Positions 9,244 to 17,552 of a stretch of DNA of 64,000 nucleotides are shown piece by piece; position 1 is the stretch's first letter, and each line of letters begins with the position of its first letter. Below the pieces are notes generated by a model. That model was given only the letters and a program-made list of their open reading frames with translations, was not told the origin of the DNA and ran no database searches. Both the position numbers and the translations under genes were made by a program. The DNA is taken from the NCBI GenBank assembly GCA_029624765.1, contig JARSSO010000031.1:23054-87053 (forward strand), given 5' to 3'. The stretch is from Candidatus Contendibacter sp. Its GTDB lineage: Bacteria > Pseudomonadota > Gammaproteobacteria > Competibacterales > Competibacteraceae.

Positions 9244-10524
9244 ATGCTGACATCGCTGCGCCTTGAGCGTTTCAAGAATTTCCGCGATGCATCCTTGCGG
9301 ATGGGACCATTGACCTTGCTGGTCGGCACCAATGCCGCGGGCAAGAGCAATATTCGTGATGCCTTTCGGTTCCTGCACGGCATCGGGCGTGGCTACACTC
9401 TGGCCGAGATCATTGGCGAAAAGTGGGGCGAGGGAGGGGTCTTGCAATGGCGCGGAATTCGCGGTGGAACCCGGGAGGCGACATTTGAAGGGGCTTCCAC
9501 TCTGAGGTTGGAGGTTGGCTTTCGGTTTCAATACCGAATCCGTTTGCCTAAGGATGCTTTGTATCTCATTGAGATCAATGTTGGGGAAAACGGAAAACCT
9601 GCAAAAGTGGTTCAGGAGCAATTAAAAATCGATGGAATCCCTATCTTTGATTCCCATCCCAAGAGCGATCCGATGCTTGACAAGCCACCTGATCCTGATC
9701 ACTTGCCGGTACGGCTGGTGAAAGCGGCCGATCAGCGTGGCCCTTATGGAAAAAAGCTTAATTGTGTGAGCTTTCGTCCCGCCCTTGGCCAAGTGGCGGA
9801 CTTGGCAGATGTCAAGCTGGCCAGGGATTATGCCAAGGCAGCGCTCGCACAGTTATCCTCCATGCGGTTTCTCGACCTGGACCCGGACGCCTTGCGCCGC
9901 CCATCGCTTCCGGGCCAGGTTGTCCTGGGGGACAAGGGTGAGAACCTTTCCTCTGTTTTACAAAGCATCTGTGGCAAGCCCGAATTGAAGACGGCCCTTG
10001 TCTCCTGGATCGCCGAACTGACCCCGATGGACGCTACGGATTTTGAGTTCCCGCAAGATCAGCAGGGCCGAATTCTGGTCAACCTGATCGAGAGAGAAGG
10101 AGTTCCGATCTCGGCCTACAGCGCATCCGACGGCACCTTGCGCTTTCTGGCCATGATCGCCGCGCTGCTGGGTCCGGAATCCTCCCGGTTCTACTTTTTT
10201 GAGGAGCTGGACAACGGGATTCATCCCGCGCGCCTGCATCTCCTGCTGGATCTGATCGAACGAGAGGCCGAGCGCGGCGCGGTGCAAATGGTCGCCACCA
10301 CGCATTCACCGGAGCTGCTCGCGCTACTGAATCGGAAATCCCTGGAGCACGCCTCGCTCGTCTACCGCCTGCCAGGCAGCAACGAGGGCCGAATCGTTCG
10401 CATCCTCGACATTCCCGGCGCCGCCGAGACGGTCTCCCAGCAAAGTTTGGCGCGGCTTCACGCCACGGGCTGGTTGGAAGACGCCGTCTATTTCACTTCC
10501 GATGACCAGGATGGAGCGCAATGA
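9244..10524 (+). CDS. AAA15/OLD-like ATPase of a putative two-gene defence module
   Basis: 426 residues. It is an SMC/ABC-type ATPase: LERFKNFRDASLRMGPLTLL leads into the Walker A GTNAAGKSN (residues about 29-37), and the C-terminal half has the signature-like SAYSASDGTLRFLAMIAAL, Walker B YFFEELDNGIHP and the H-loop MVATTHSPELLALL. This AAA_21/AAA15 layout is that of stand-alone ATPases that pair with a small TOPRIM- or nuclease-like partner in anti-phage systems. The ATG at 9244 begins right at the conserved first strand; an upstream frame adds 33 unlikely residues. The gene is visibly more AT-rich than its neighbours in the 9.5-10 kb part. It overlaps the next gene by 4 bp (ATGA). Confidence 0.8.
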   Translation: MLTSLRLERFKNFRDASLRMGPLTLLVGTNAAGKSNIRDAFRFLHGIGRGYTLAEIIGEKWGEGGVLQWRGIRGGTREATFEGASTLRLEVGFRFQYRIRLPKDALYLIEINVGENGKPAKVVQEQLKIDGIPIFDSHPKSDPMLDKPPDPDHLPVRLVKAADQRGPYGKKLNCVSFRPALGQVADLADVKLARDYAKAALAQLSSMRFLDLDPDALRRPSLPGQVVLGDKGENLSSVLQSICGKPELKTALVSWIAELTPMDATDFEFPQDQQGRILVNLIEREGVPISAYSASDGTLRFLAMIAALLGPESSRFYFFEELDNGIHPARLHLLLDLIEREAERGAVQMVATTHSPELLALLNRKSLEHASLVYRLPGSNEGRIVRILDIPGAAETVSQQSLARLHATGWLEDAVYFTSDDQDGAQ

Positions 10525-11108
10525 ATGTACTGATCATCCCCGAGGATTTCAGAAAGGATCAGTACATGCTAAAGCCCATTGTCGAAGCGATGCTGGTCTA
10601 CCTCGACAGACCGAGGGCCAAGGTTAAGGTGCTGACCGATCCATTGCTCGGGGGAATCGAGCAAGCCTTGAACAAAGCCCGGATACAGGAGATTGTGGAG
10701 CGCTATCGCGGTATGGTGGACCTGTTCTTGCTATGCGTCGATCGCGACGGCAACGCTGACAGACGCAAGAGGCTGGACAATATCGAGGAGATGATGGAAA
10801 CCCATTTGTCTGTGGGCAAGGTGTTCCTGGCCGAGAATGCCTGGCAGGAAATAGAGGTTTGGGTACTGGCCGGGTTGGACCTTCCAGCCGATTGGTCCTG
10901 GAAAGCTATCCGCGAAGAACTTCATCCGAAGGAGAAGTATTTTCAGCCGATTGCCGAACAGCGCGGTTTACTGGCCGAACCGGGGGAGGGTCGCAGGACC
11001 TTGGGGATGGAAGCGGCGCGGCGATATGGCCAGCGTCTCCGTCAGAGGTGCCCCGAAGACATCCAGGCGCTTGAATCACGTATCAAGCAAATGATCGGCG
11101 CCCAATGA
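10521..11108 (+). CDS. DUF4276/TOPRIM-like partner protein of the ATPase
   Basis: 195 residues, starting inside the stop of the ATPase gene (ATGA). Acidic motifs suggest a TOPRIM-like or DUF4276 fold: MNVLIIPEDFRKDQ at the start, DLFLLCVDRDGNADRRKRLD in the middle (an acidic strand end followed by a basic helix) and AENAWQEIEVWVLAG, which resembles the ExExW pattern of DUF4276 proteins. Such proteins are probable nuclease or toxin effectors next to AAA15 ATPases. The fold assignment is by eye and only moderately sure; the coupling to the ATPase is clear. Confidence 0.6.
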   Translation: MNVLIIPEDFRKDQYMLKPIVEAMLVYLDRPRAKVKVLTDPLLGGIEQALNKARIQEIVERYRGMVDLFLLCVDRDGNADRRKRLDNIEEMMETHLSVGKVFLAENAWQEIEVWVLAGLDLPADWSWKAIREELHPKEKYFQPIAEQRGLLAEPGEGRRTLGMEAARRYGQRLRQRCPEDIQALESRIKQMIGAQ

Positions 11109-11166
11109 AATACGACGATTCCAGCCCGTGGCTCCGTTTGAGGCGGCCCTCCGTGCGTTGGATGGG

Positions 11167-11778
11167 TTACGGCGGGATCGCCACGCCGGGGAAGCGGTAC
11201 TTGAAAACCGGGTCGATATTCGACCGGTAATGCGGATGCGCCAAGATGATCTTGCGCAACCGCTCTTCATCGGCGGGATCAACGATGAAGCCGCCGACGT
11301 TGGCGCTGGCGATGTCAAACGCGACCTCCATGATGGCATCGGATGCGGAATCGCCGGTCACCGGTGCTTCGGGAAAGCGGTGGTAGTGAAAGTAGATGGC
11401 CTGCGCGACGAAGGCCGCCGCTTCCGCATCCTCTTGCGCCAGAATCAACCGCTGAATATCCTGCATCGCGTGGGTTGCCTCATGGATCACGTTGGATGCG
11501 GCGATATGGTCGGCCTGATTCAGCGAGGCCTTCACCTGCAACGTCGCCTTCTTGTCGGGGTGCGCCGTGCAAGGATAGTATTCGGCGGCGGTTTCCGTGC
11601 CGGAGGGCATCTCGGTGACCTGGATCGCTCCCACCGAAATATGCCACGCGACGTCCTGGAACTTCGCTTGCGAGACCTGTTGCGCGCCGAAACGGAAGTT
11701 GCAGTACGCCGTATCGCCGCCGGTGAGGATATAGCAGACCTGCTTGGCCAGAGGCGAGAGTTTTACTGGAGTGGGCAT
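11167..11778 (-). CDS. Small protein with HExxH zincin-like motif, function unknown
   Basis: 203 residues. I do not recognise the family. The segment VIHEATHAMQDIQ contains His99-Glu100-x-x-His103, the zinc/catalytic motif of zincin metallopeptidases, and a second acidic region (SDAIMEVAFDIASANVGGF, about residues 145-165) could supply further ligands. No signal peptide or membrane segment is visible. The ATG at 11778 is preceded by AGGAAA at a suitable distance; a 26-residue basic upstream extension is unlikely. The gene converges on the defence-like pair and is divergent from the GIY-YIG gene, so it may belong to the same accessory segment after the tRNA. Confidence 0.55.
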   Translation of the reverse strand: MPTPVKLSPLAKQVCYILTGGDTAYCNFRFGAQQVSQAKFQDVAWHISVGAIQVTEMPSGTETAAEYYPCTAHPDKKATLQVKASLNQADHIAASNVIHEATHAMQDIQRLILAQEDAEAAAFVAQAIYFHYHRFPEAPVTGDSASDAIMEVAFDIASANVGGFIVDPADEERLRKIILAHPHYRSNIDPVFKYRFPGVAIPP

Positions 11779-11829
11779 CTCACGTTTCCTTTTCTGTACG
11801 CGGATTGCTGTTGATCGAAGTGCTTGTCG

Positions 11830-12369
11830 GTGGATTTTGACATATACAGGTCCCATCGTGTTGTTCAGCCCGACACCCGGCCAGGTACTTATGCACTGCT
11901 GCTACGGATTGCCGTGACCGAGGCCGTCGCCATTGGCCGGCGTCACCGGCTGGCCCTGGCGCCGGGCTGGATGGTCTATGTCGGCAGTGCCTTCGGGCCG
12001 GGCGGGGTAGCGGCGCGGTTGGCGCATCACCGCCGGCTTGCCGACCGCCCACATTGGCATATCGATTTTCTGCGGCGCCACGGCGGGCTCGATACGGTCT
12101 GGTTCAGCCACGATCCGATCCGCCGTGAATGCCTGTGGGCGGCGGTGCTGGCTGGGGAACTGGGCGGTGTGCCGCCGCCGTTCCGTTTTGGCGCTTCCGA
12201 TTGTCGCTGTCCGGCGCATTTGTACCGCTTCCACGACCGGCCGGCATTGGCCGCGTTCACCGCGACTTTGCAGACCTGCTGCCCCGATCATGCGACGGTG
12301 ATGGAGTCAAGTTACCATGCAATGGTTTCATGGTCCGATTGCGAGTCGGATCGGTCGCCGCTACTCTAG
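11830..12369 (+). CDS. DUF123 GIY-YIG nuclease-family protein
   Basis: About 179 residues. The core has the GIY-YIG pattern: [12 protein letters not shown], then [20 protein letters not shown], followed by [20 protein letters not shown]123 proteins are short GIY-YIG domains of unknown role, some fused to endonucleases. The later part holds [16 protein letters not shown] with clustered cysteines, as in the family. No ATG fits; GTG at 11830 or TTG at 11824 are the candidates, so the exact start is uncertain. The C-terminal 20 residues past DHATVMESS look non-conserved. Confidence 0.75.
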   Translation: MDFDIYRSHRVVQPDTRPGTYALLLRIAVTEAVAIGRRHRLALAPGWMVYVGSAFGPGGVAARLAHHRRLADRPHWHIDFLRRHGGLDTVWFSHDPIRRECLWAAVLAGELGGVPPPFRFGASDCRCPAHLYRFHDRPALAAFTATLQTCCPDHATVMESSYHAMVSWSDCESDRSPLL

Positions 12370-12445
12370 CCATTGCAAGGTTCCTCGGGTGTTCGGTTCG
12401 AACATCCGCCACGACAAGTTGAAAGACCCTTTCCAAGCTTTCCCC

Positions 12446-13552
12446 ATGTTCGCTTACCTCCTCCGTCGCCTGGCGCTGATTCCGTTGACCCTGCTGGGCA
12501 TCATCACCATCAACTTCGTCATCGTCCAGATCGCGCCCGGCGGGCCGGTGGAGCAACTGCTGGCGAAGCTCAAGGATACCGCCGTCTCCGCGACCGCCCG
12601 GGTCGGCGGCGGCGAGGGCGCGGAGGTGGGGCGCGGCGCCGCAACCGCGCAAGGGGCCGGTAGCAGCAGCGTTTATCGCGGCGCGCAGGGTCTCGATCCG
12701 GCCTTCGTCGCCGAACTGAACCGTCAATTTGGCTTCGATCAGCCGGCCTATGTGCGTTTCGGGCGGATGATCGGCGATTACCTGCGCTTCGATCTCGGGA
12801 AGAGCTATTTCCGCGACCGCGCGGTGCTGGATTTGATCCTGGACAAGCTGCCGGTTTCGATCTCGCTGGGCGTGTGGAGCACGTTGCTGATTTACGCGAT
12901 TTCGATCCCGCTCGGTATCGCCAAGGCGGTGCGCGACGGTTCGCGCTTCGACGTGCTGAGTAGCGCGGCGGTGATCGTCGGCTACGCCATCCCGGCGTTC
13001 CTGTTCGCGATCCTGCTGATCATCGTATTCGCTGGCGGACGTTACCTGGACTGGTTTCCCCTGCGGGGATTGACCTCGGACCACTGGACGGACCTGAGCT
13101 GGCCGGCGCGAATTCTGGATTATTTCTGGCACCTGACCCTGCCGGTGACGGCGATGGTGATCGGCGGGTTTGCCTCGCTGACCATGCTGACCAAGAACGC
13201 GTTCCTGGACGAGATCAACAAGCAGTATGTGGTCACTGCGCGCGCCAAGGGTTTGAGCGAACGGCGGGTGCTGTACGGGCACGTGTTTCGCAACGCCATG
13301 CTGCTGGTGATCGCCGGGTTCCCCGCGACCCTGGTGGGGATGTTGTTTACCGGTTCGCTGTTGATCGAAGTGATTTTCTCGCTGGACGGGCTGGGGTTGC
13401 TGGGTTTCGAGGCGGTGGTCAAGCGCGACTATCCGGTCATGTTCGGAACCCTGTACATGTTCAGCCTGATTGGTCTGCTGCTGAATCTGGTCAGCGACCT
13501 GACCTATCACCTGGTGGACCCGCGCATCGACTTCGCGGCGCGGGAGGGCTAG
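12446..13552 (+). CDS. yejB: Microcin C/oligopeptide ABC transporter permease YejB
   Basis: 368 residues (E. coli YejB 364). It is an inner-membrane permease of a peptide importer. The start [20 protein letters not shown] is the first membrane segment, followed by the family's periplasmic loop with [15 protein letters not shown], several more helices, and the EAA-type cytoplasmic loop [20 protein letters not shown]. The C-terminus [12 protein letters not shown] matches YejB. It stands 3 bp before yejE. The solute-binding yejA and the ATPase yejF that complete the transporter are not adjacent. Confidence 0.93.
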   Translation: MFAYLLRRLALIPLTLLGIITINFVIVQIAPGGPVEQLLAKLKDTAVSATARVGGGEGAEVGRGAATAQGAGSSSVYRGAQGLDPAFVAELNRQFGFDQPAYVRFGRMIGDYLRFDLGKSYFRDRAVLDLILDKLPVSISLGVWSTLLIYAISIPLGIAKAVRDGSRFDVLSSAAVIVGYAIPAFLFAILLIIVFAGGRYLDWFPLRGLTSDHWTDLSWPARILDYFWHLTLPVTAMVIGGFASLTMLTKNAFLDEINKQYVVTARAKGLSERRVLYGHVFRNAMLLVIAGFPATLVGMLFTGSLLIEVIFSLDGLGLLGFEAVVKRDYPVMFGTLYMFSLIGLLLNLVSDLTYHLVDPRIDFAAREG

Positions 13553-13555
13553 GCG

Positions 13556-14599
13556 ATGCCGGGACGATTCAAGATCCACTTCACCCCGCTGACCCGTCGC
13601 CGCTTCGCGCAATTTCGCGCCAACCGGCGGGGTTGGTGGTCGCTGTGGCTGTTTTTGCTGCTGTTCGGGTTGAGCCTGGGCGCGGAGTTCATCGCCAACG
13701 ACCGACCCTTGCTGATTTCCTACCAGGGTTCATTCTACGCGCCGGTGTTCAAGAACTACGCCGAAACCGATTTCGGCGGGGTGTTCCCGACCGAGGCCAA
13801 TTACCGCGATCCCTATCTGGCGCGACTCATCGACGAACAGGGCTGGATGCTCTGGCCGCCGATCCGGTTTCGCTACGACACGGTCAATTACAATCTGCCG
13901 GTTCCCGCGCCGGCCCCGCCTTCCGCCGCCAACTGGCTGGGCACCGACGACCAGGGCCGCGACGTGCTGGCGCGGTTGATCTACGGCTTGCGCCTTTCGG
14001 TGTTGTTCGGTTTGTTGCTGACCCTGACCTCCTCGGTGATCGGGGTGGCGGCGGGAGCGGTGCAGGGCTATTTCGGCGGCCGGCTGGATTTATTGTTCCA
14101 GCGCTTTCTGGAAATCTGGGGCGGGTTGCCGCAGTTGTTCATCCTGATCATCGTCTCCAGCGTGGTGACGCCGGGGTTCTGGACCCTGTTGCTGATCCTG
14201 ATGCTGTTCGGCTGGACGTCGCTGGTGGGGGTGGTGCGGGCGGAATTCCTGCGCGCCCGCAATTTCGATTACGTCCGCGCCGCCCGCGCCCTGGGGATGA
14301 GCGACGGGCGGATCATGTTCAAGCATGTGTTGCCGAACGCGATGGTGGCGACTTTAACCTTCATGCCGTTCATCCTGTCCGGTTCCATCGTCGCCCTGAC
14401 TGCGTTGGATTTCCTGGGGCTGGGTCTGCCGCCGGGCTCCGCCTCGCTGGGCGATCTGCTGCGCCAGGGCAAGGACAATCTGCAAGCGCCGTGGCTGGGA
14501 ATCAGCGGTTTCGTGGTGGTGGCGCTGATGCTCAGCCTGCTGGTGTTCGTCGGCGAGGCGGTGCGGGATGCCTTTGATCCGAGGAAAAGTGTACTCTAG
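13556..14599 (+). CDS. yejE: Microcin C/oligopeptide ABC transporter permease YejE
   Basis: 347 residues. This is the second permease of the Yej importer. RFAQFRANRRGWWSLWLFLL contains the typical cytoplasmic lead and first helix. The periplasmic insert KNYAETDFGGVFPTEANYRD and the later NWLGTDDQGRDVLARLIYG are hallmarks of YejE, and the EAA loop is RNFDYVRAARALGMSDGRIM. The end EAVRDAFDPRKSVL also matches the family. It is probably co-translated with yejB. Transport function here needs a binding protein and an ATPase from elsewhere in the genome. Confidence 0.93.
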   Translation: MPGRFKIHFTPLTRRRFAQFRANRRGWWSLWLFLLLFGLSLGAEFIANDRPLLISYQGSFYAPVFKNYAETDFGGVFPTEANYRDPYLARLIDEQGWMLWPPIRFRYDTVNYNLPVPAPAPPSAANWLGTDDQGRDVLARLIYGLRLSVLFGLLLTLTSSVIGVAAGAVQGYFGGRLDLLFQRFLEIWGGLPQLFILIIVSSVVTPGFWTLLLILMLFGWTSLVGVVRAEFLRARNFDYVRAARALGMSDGRIMFKHVLPNAMVATLTFMPFILSGSIVALTALDFLGLGLPPGSASLGDLLRQGKDNLQAPWLGISGFVVVALMLSLLVFVGEAVRDAFDPRKSVL

Positions 14600-14770
14600 G
14601 CTTTCATGCGCCTCCCAAGAAAGCAGGGGTACGCCATGACGGATTTGTTCTCGGTTCTTTCCGCTGTCGTTCGACAAGCTTCCGCGTTGCGGGTGATCGT
14701 GCGCTTGCGGCCGGCCATGAGCGACGGGCTGGTTTATCCGCCCACTTACGACAAGGGGCAACAAAGGTGG

Positions 14771-14826
14771 GCGCCGCCCATCTTTTCCATCATCCGACGC
14801 TACCGCAATGGCGGGCCATGCCCGCC
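14771..14826. repeat. Pair of short GC-rich hairpins in an otherwise empty gap
   Basis: The 272-bp gap between convergent yejE and bpt holds no credible gene. It contains an imperfect palindrome around GTGGGCGCCGCCCAT and a perfect hairpin, GGCGGGC (14810-14816), CAT, GCCCGCC (14820-14826). They could act as bidirectional terminators or be remnants of a dispersed repeat; there is no T-run. Confidence 0.5.
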
Positions 14827-14871
14827 CTACGTTTTAGCACGCCACCAGCTAAACGCAGAAAGTCATTTGAA

Positions 14872-15615
14872 TCAACTTCGATCATGACTGGCCGACCCTC
14901 CCGCCATCCATGCCCACCGTTCCGTGATGAAGATTTCGTGCGGCTTGAAGCGGGCCTTGTAGGCCATCTTGCCACAGGGCTCCACCCAGTAGCCGAGATA
15001 CACCCACTTCAGCCCCAGCCGGCGCGCTTCCGCGATCTGCCACAGAATGGCTTGGGTACCCAGGCCGCGCGTCTCCTGCAGTGGATCGAAAAAGGTGTAA
15101 ACCGCCGACAACCCATCGCCCAGCCGATCCACCACCGCCACCGCCAGCAATTCCCGGTCGCGGCGAAATTCGCACAGCCAGGTCGGGCACCAGCGCGAGG
15201 CGATGAAGGACCAGTAGTGGTCCGGGCTCGCCGGGTCCATGCCGCCGCCGGGGTGGCGGAGCGCGATGTAGCGGGCGAACAGCTCAAAATGTTCGTCCTG
15301 GAACGTTGCGTCCAGCACCCGCGCCTGTAGATCCCGATTGCGCGCCCAGATGCGCCGCTGCGCGCGATTCGGCTGGAACCGCTCCACCGGAATGCGCAAC
15401 GACCGGCAGGCCGCGCAGCCCCGACAGTGGGGCCGGTAAACATGATCGCCGCTGCGCCGGAAGCCCAGGTCCGCCAATCGGGTATAGAGCCGGTCGTCGG
15501 TGGCCGCCGGATCGGCCACCAGGTTGCGCGCCCGCCGGCTCGGCAGATAGCTGCACGGATACTCGGTGGTCAGGAACATGCGCAGGTCGTACAGCGAATC
15601 GCGGGGGTTGCTCAT
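14872..15615 (-). CDS. bpt: Aspartate/glutamate leucyltransferase Bpt
   Basis: 247 residues, the usual size. Bpt adds leucine from Leu-tRNA to N-terminal Asp or Glu, making an N-degron for ClpS/ClpAP. The N-terminal cysteine region is intact (EYPCSYLP and HCRGCAACRSLRIPV), as is the GNAT-like C-terminal part with LSAVYTFFDPLQETRGLGTQ and LGYWVEPCGKMAYKARFKP. Its ATG overlaps the stop of aat (ATGA), so the two N-degron transferases are translationally coupled, a common proteobacterial pair. It is the last gene of the unit. Confidence 0.95.
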   Translation of the reverse strand: MSNPRDSLYDLRMFLTTEYPCSYLPSRRARNLVADPAATDDRLYTRLADLGFRRSGDHVYRPHCRGCAACRSLRIPVERFQPNRAQRRIWARNRDLQARVLDATFQDEHFELFARYIALRHPGGGMDPASPDHYWSFIASRWCPTWLCEFRRDRELLAVAVVDRLGDGLSAVYTFFDPLQETRGLGTQAILWQIAEARRLGLKWVYLGYWVEPCGKMAYKARFKPHEIFITERWAWMAGGSASHDRS

Positions 15616-16352
15616 GGCGGCGCGGGAGGGGGCAACAGGTCGGCGAACAGGTCGTCATCGAGGCGCCAGGGTCCATCCCGGCCGGGCAGAGGGCAGTACC
15701 GGTCCAGCAACCGCAGAAAGGTGGCGCGGGCGATTTCGATCGCGCCCATGCGCGCCAGATGCTCGGTGCGCACCTGGCAGTCGATCAGGGCGAATTCCCA
15801 GCGGCGCAGTTGCGCGGCCAGCAGAACCAGCGCGACCTTGGACGCGTCGCTCATCGTGCTGAACATGGATTCGCCGAAGAACGCCCGGCCCACCGCGACG
15901 CCGTACAGACCACCCACCAGCTCGGTTCCATGCCAGGTTTCGATGGAATGGGCATGGCCGAGCCGGTGCAATCGACAATAGGCCCGATGCATCTCCGAAG
16001 TGATCCAGGTGCCGGCCATCTGGCCGGGGCGCGGCGCGGCGCAGGCGGCGATAATCGCTTCGAAGGCCGTGTCGGCGGTGAGGGTGAACCGACCTTTTTT
16101 CAGTGTCTGGCGCAGGCTGCGCGAAACGTTGACCGATTCCGGAAACAGCACCAGCCGGGGGTTCGGCGACCACCACAGGATCGGCTGGCCGACGGAGTAC
16201 CAGGGAAAGATGCCCTGTCGATAGGCCCGCAGCAGTCGGCGCGGCGCCAGGCTGCCGCCGACGGCCAGCAGGCCGTCGGGTTCGGTCAGGGCGCGATCCG
16301 GCGGCGGAAACGGCTGGCTGTCGTCATGCGGATCCAGCCACGGCAGGCGCAT
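15612..16352 (-). CDS. aat: Leucyl/phenylalanyl-tRNA-protein transferase Aat
   Basis: 246 residues. Aat transfers Leu or Phe to N-terminal Arg/Lys of proteins for ClpS-dependent degradation. Visible signatures are the TEPDGLLAVGGSL opening, YRQGIFPWYSVGQPILWWSP, HSIETWHGTELVGGLYGVAV and AFFGESMFSTMSDASKVAL, all typical. The ATG at 16352 lies 29 bp inside the end of the upstream DUF482 gene, and the stop overlaps bpt. The operon therefore couples a FemAB/GNAT-like acyltransferase to both N-end-rule transferases. Confidence 0.96.
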   Translation of the reverse strand: MRLPWLDPHDDSQPFPPPDRALTEPDGLLAVGGSLAPRRLLRAYRQGIFPWYSVGQPILWWSPNPRLVLFPESVNVSRSLRQTLKKGRFTLTADTAFEAIIAACAAPRPGQMAGTWITSEMHRAYCRLHRLGHAHSIETWHGTELVGGLYGVAVGRAFFGESMFSTMSDASKVALVLLAAQLRRWEFALIDCQVRTEHLARMGAIEIARATFLRLLDRYCPLPGRDGPWRLDDDLFADLLPPPAPP

Positions 16353-17499
16353 CGGGCGTCACCTCGTCACGATAGGGCGAATGTTGCAGCAAGTCGCGGG
16401 CGTATTCGCGCACCGCCGGCGTTTCGCGGGCAAGAAAGTCGGCGATGGCCTGGCGAAAACCGGAATGCGCGATCCAGTGGGCGGAATGGGTCAAGGTGGG
16501 CAGAAACCCCCGGTAAATCTTATGTTCGCCCTGCGCGCCTGGCTCGAAACGTTGCAGTCCTTGGTCGATACAGTATTCCAAGCCCTGATAGTAGCAGGCT
16601 TCGAAGTGCAGGCTGTCGTAATCGGCCCGGCAGCCCCAGTGCCGGCCGTAGAGCGTGCTGGCGTCGCGAAAGCTGATGGCGGCGGCGACTTCGCGGCCTT
16701 GCGCGAACGCCAGGACCAGCATCAACCGCTCGCCCAGGGTTTCGGCGATTTCCTGGAAGAAGGGCAAGGTCAGGGTCGGAACGCCGCCCAGCCGCTGGAA
16801 GGTGGAGCAGTAGAAATCATGGACGCCGCGCCACTGGGCTTCGCTCAATTCCCGTCCGGTCAACACCCGCAGTTCCAGTCCGGCTTCACGCACCCGGCGA
16901 CGCTCTCGGTGGATGTTCTTGCGCCGCTTGGCGGTGAGGGTGTCCAGAAAATCCTGAAAATCCCGATAACCGCGATTATGCCAGTGGAACTGACAACCCA
17001 GCCGGGGCAGGAAACCCAGGGCGTGCAGGCGGTCGAGTTCGGTCGGCGGCGGAAACAGCCAGTGGATCGAGGACCAGCGTCGGCGCCGAGCCTCGTCCAG
17101 AACGTGCTCGACGATGGTTCGCGCGGCGTCCTCGGGCGCGGGTTGGTCGGGCGCCAGCAACAATCGGGGACTGGTGGCTGGGGTATAGGGAATGGCGCCG
17201 ACCAGCTTGGGATAATAGGGCAGGCGATGGCGCCGGTAAGCTTCCGCCCAGCCCCAGTCGAACACGAATTCGCCATAGGAGTTGAATTTCAGATACAGCG
17301 GGGCCGCGCCCAGCAGCCGTCCCCGCCCGTCCCGACAGATCACGTGCCAGGGTAGCCAACCGGTGGACTCGCCGACGCACTGGTGGCGTTCCAGGGCGCT
17401 CAGGAATTCGTGGCTGAGAAACGGATTCTGCTCGGGAACCAGGGCGTTCCACTCGGCGGCGGGAAGATCGCTCAGGGCGTCGAGACGTTGGATGCGCAT
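16324..17499 (-). CDS. DUF482/FemAB-like GNAT-fold acyltransferase
   Basis: 391 residues. The sequence opens with MRIQRLDALSDLPAAEWNAL and contains NPFLSHEFLSALE, EFVFDWGWAEAYRR and the C-terminal GNAT-like block FEACYYQGLEYCIDQGLQRF followed by FEPGAQGEHKIYRGF, the pattern of DUF482 proteins (also called peptidogalycan biosynthesis proteins). They are related in fold to FemX/Aat transferases; substrates are not known. I chose the ATG at 17499; an upstream frame to 17613 is charged and low complexity. It sits between the RibD-like gene and aat, in the same direction. Confidence 0.82.
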   Translation of the reverse strand: MRIQRLDALSDLPAAEWNALVPEQNPFLSHEFLSALERHQCVGESTGWLPWHVICRDGRGRLLGAAPLYLKFNSYGEFVFDWGWAEAYRRHRLPYYPKLVGAIPYTPATSPRLLLAPDQPAPEDAARTIVEHVLDEARRRRWSSIHWLFPPPTELDRLHALGFLPRLGCQFHWHNRGYRDFQDFLDTLTAKRRKNIHRERRRVREAGLELRVLTGRELSEAQWRGVHDFYCSTFQRLGGVPTLTLPFFQEIAETLGERLMLVLAFAQGREVAAAISFRDASTLYGRHWGCRADYDSLHFEACYYQGLEYCIDQGLQRFEPGAQGEHKIYRGFLPTLTHSAHWIAHSGFRQAIADFLARETPAVREYARDLLQHSPYRDEVTPDAPAVAGSA

Positions 17500-17552
17500 G
17501 GGGCGGGATCGGAGGGAAGCGGCATCGGCGCGCGAAGGGGGCAAGCGTTCAC

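Noticed and set aside
9035..12450. Direct repeat of the tRNA-Ala 3' end as an integration scar
   Set aside because: No second copy of the T-arm/acceptor sequence was found downstream, so an integrated element is not shown.
12530..12720. Apparent insertion in the YejB periplasmic loop
   Set aside because: E. coli YejB has a loop of similar length and Gly/Ala-rich content at the same place.
14606..14887. 93-codon frame between yejE and bpt
   Set aside because: It runs through two palindromes, has no homology by eye and overlaps bpt on the other strand.
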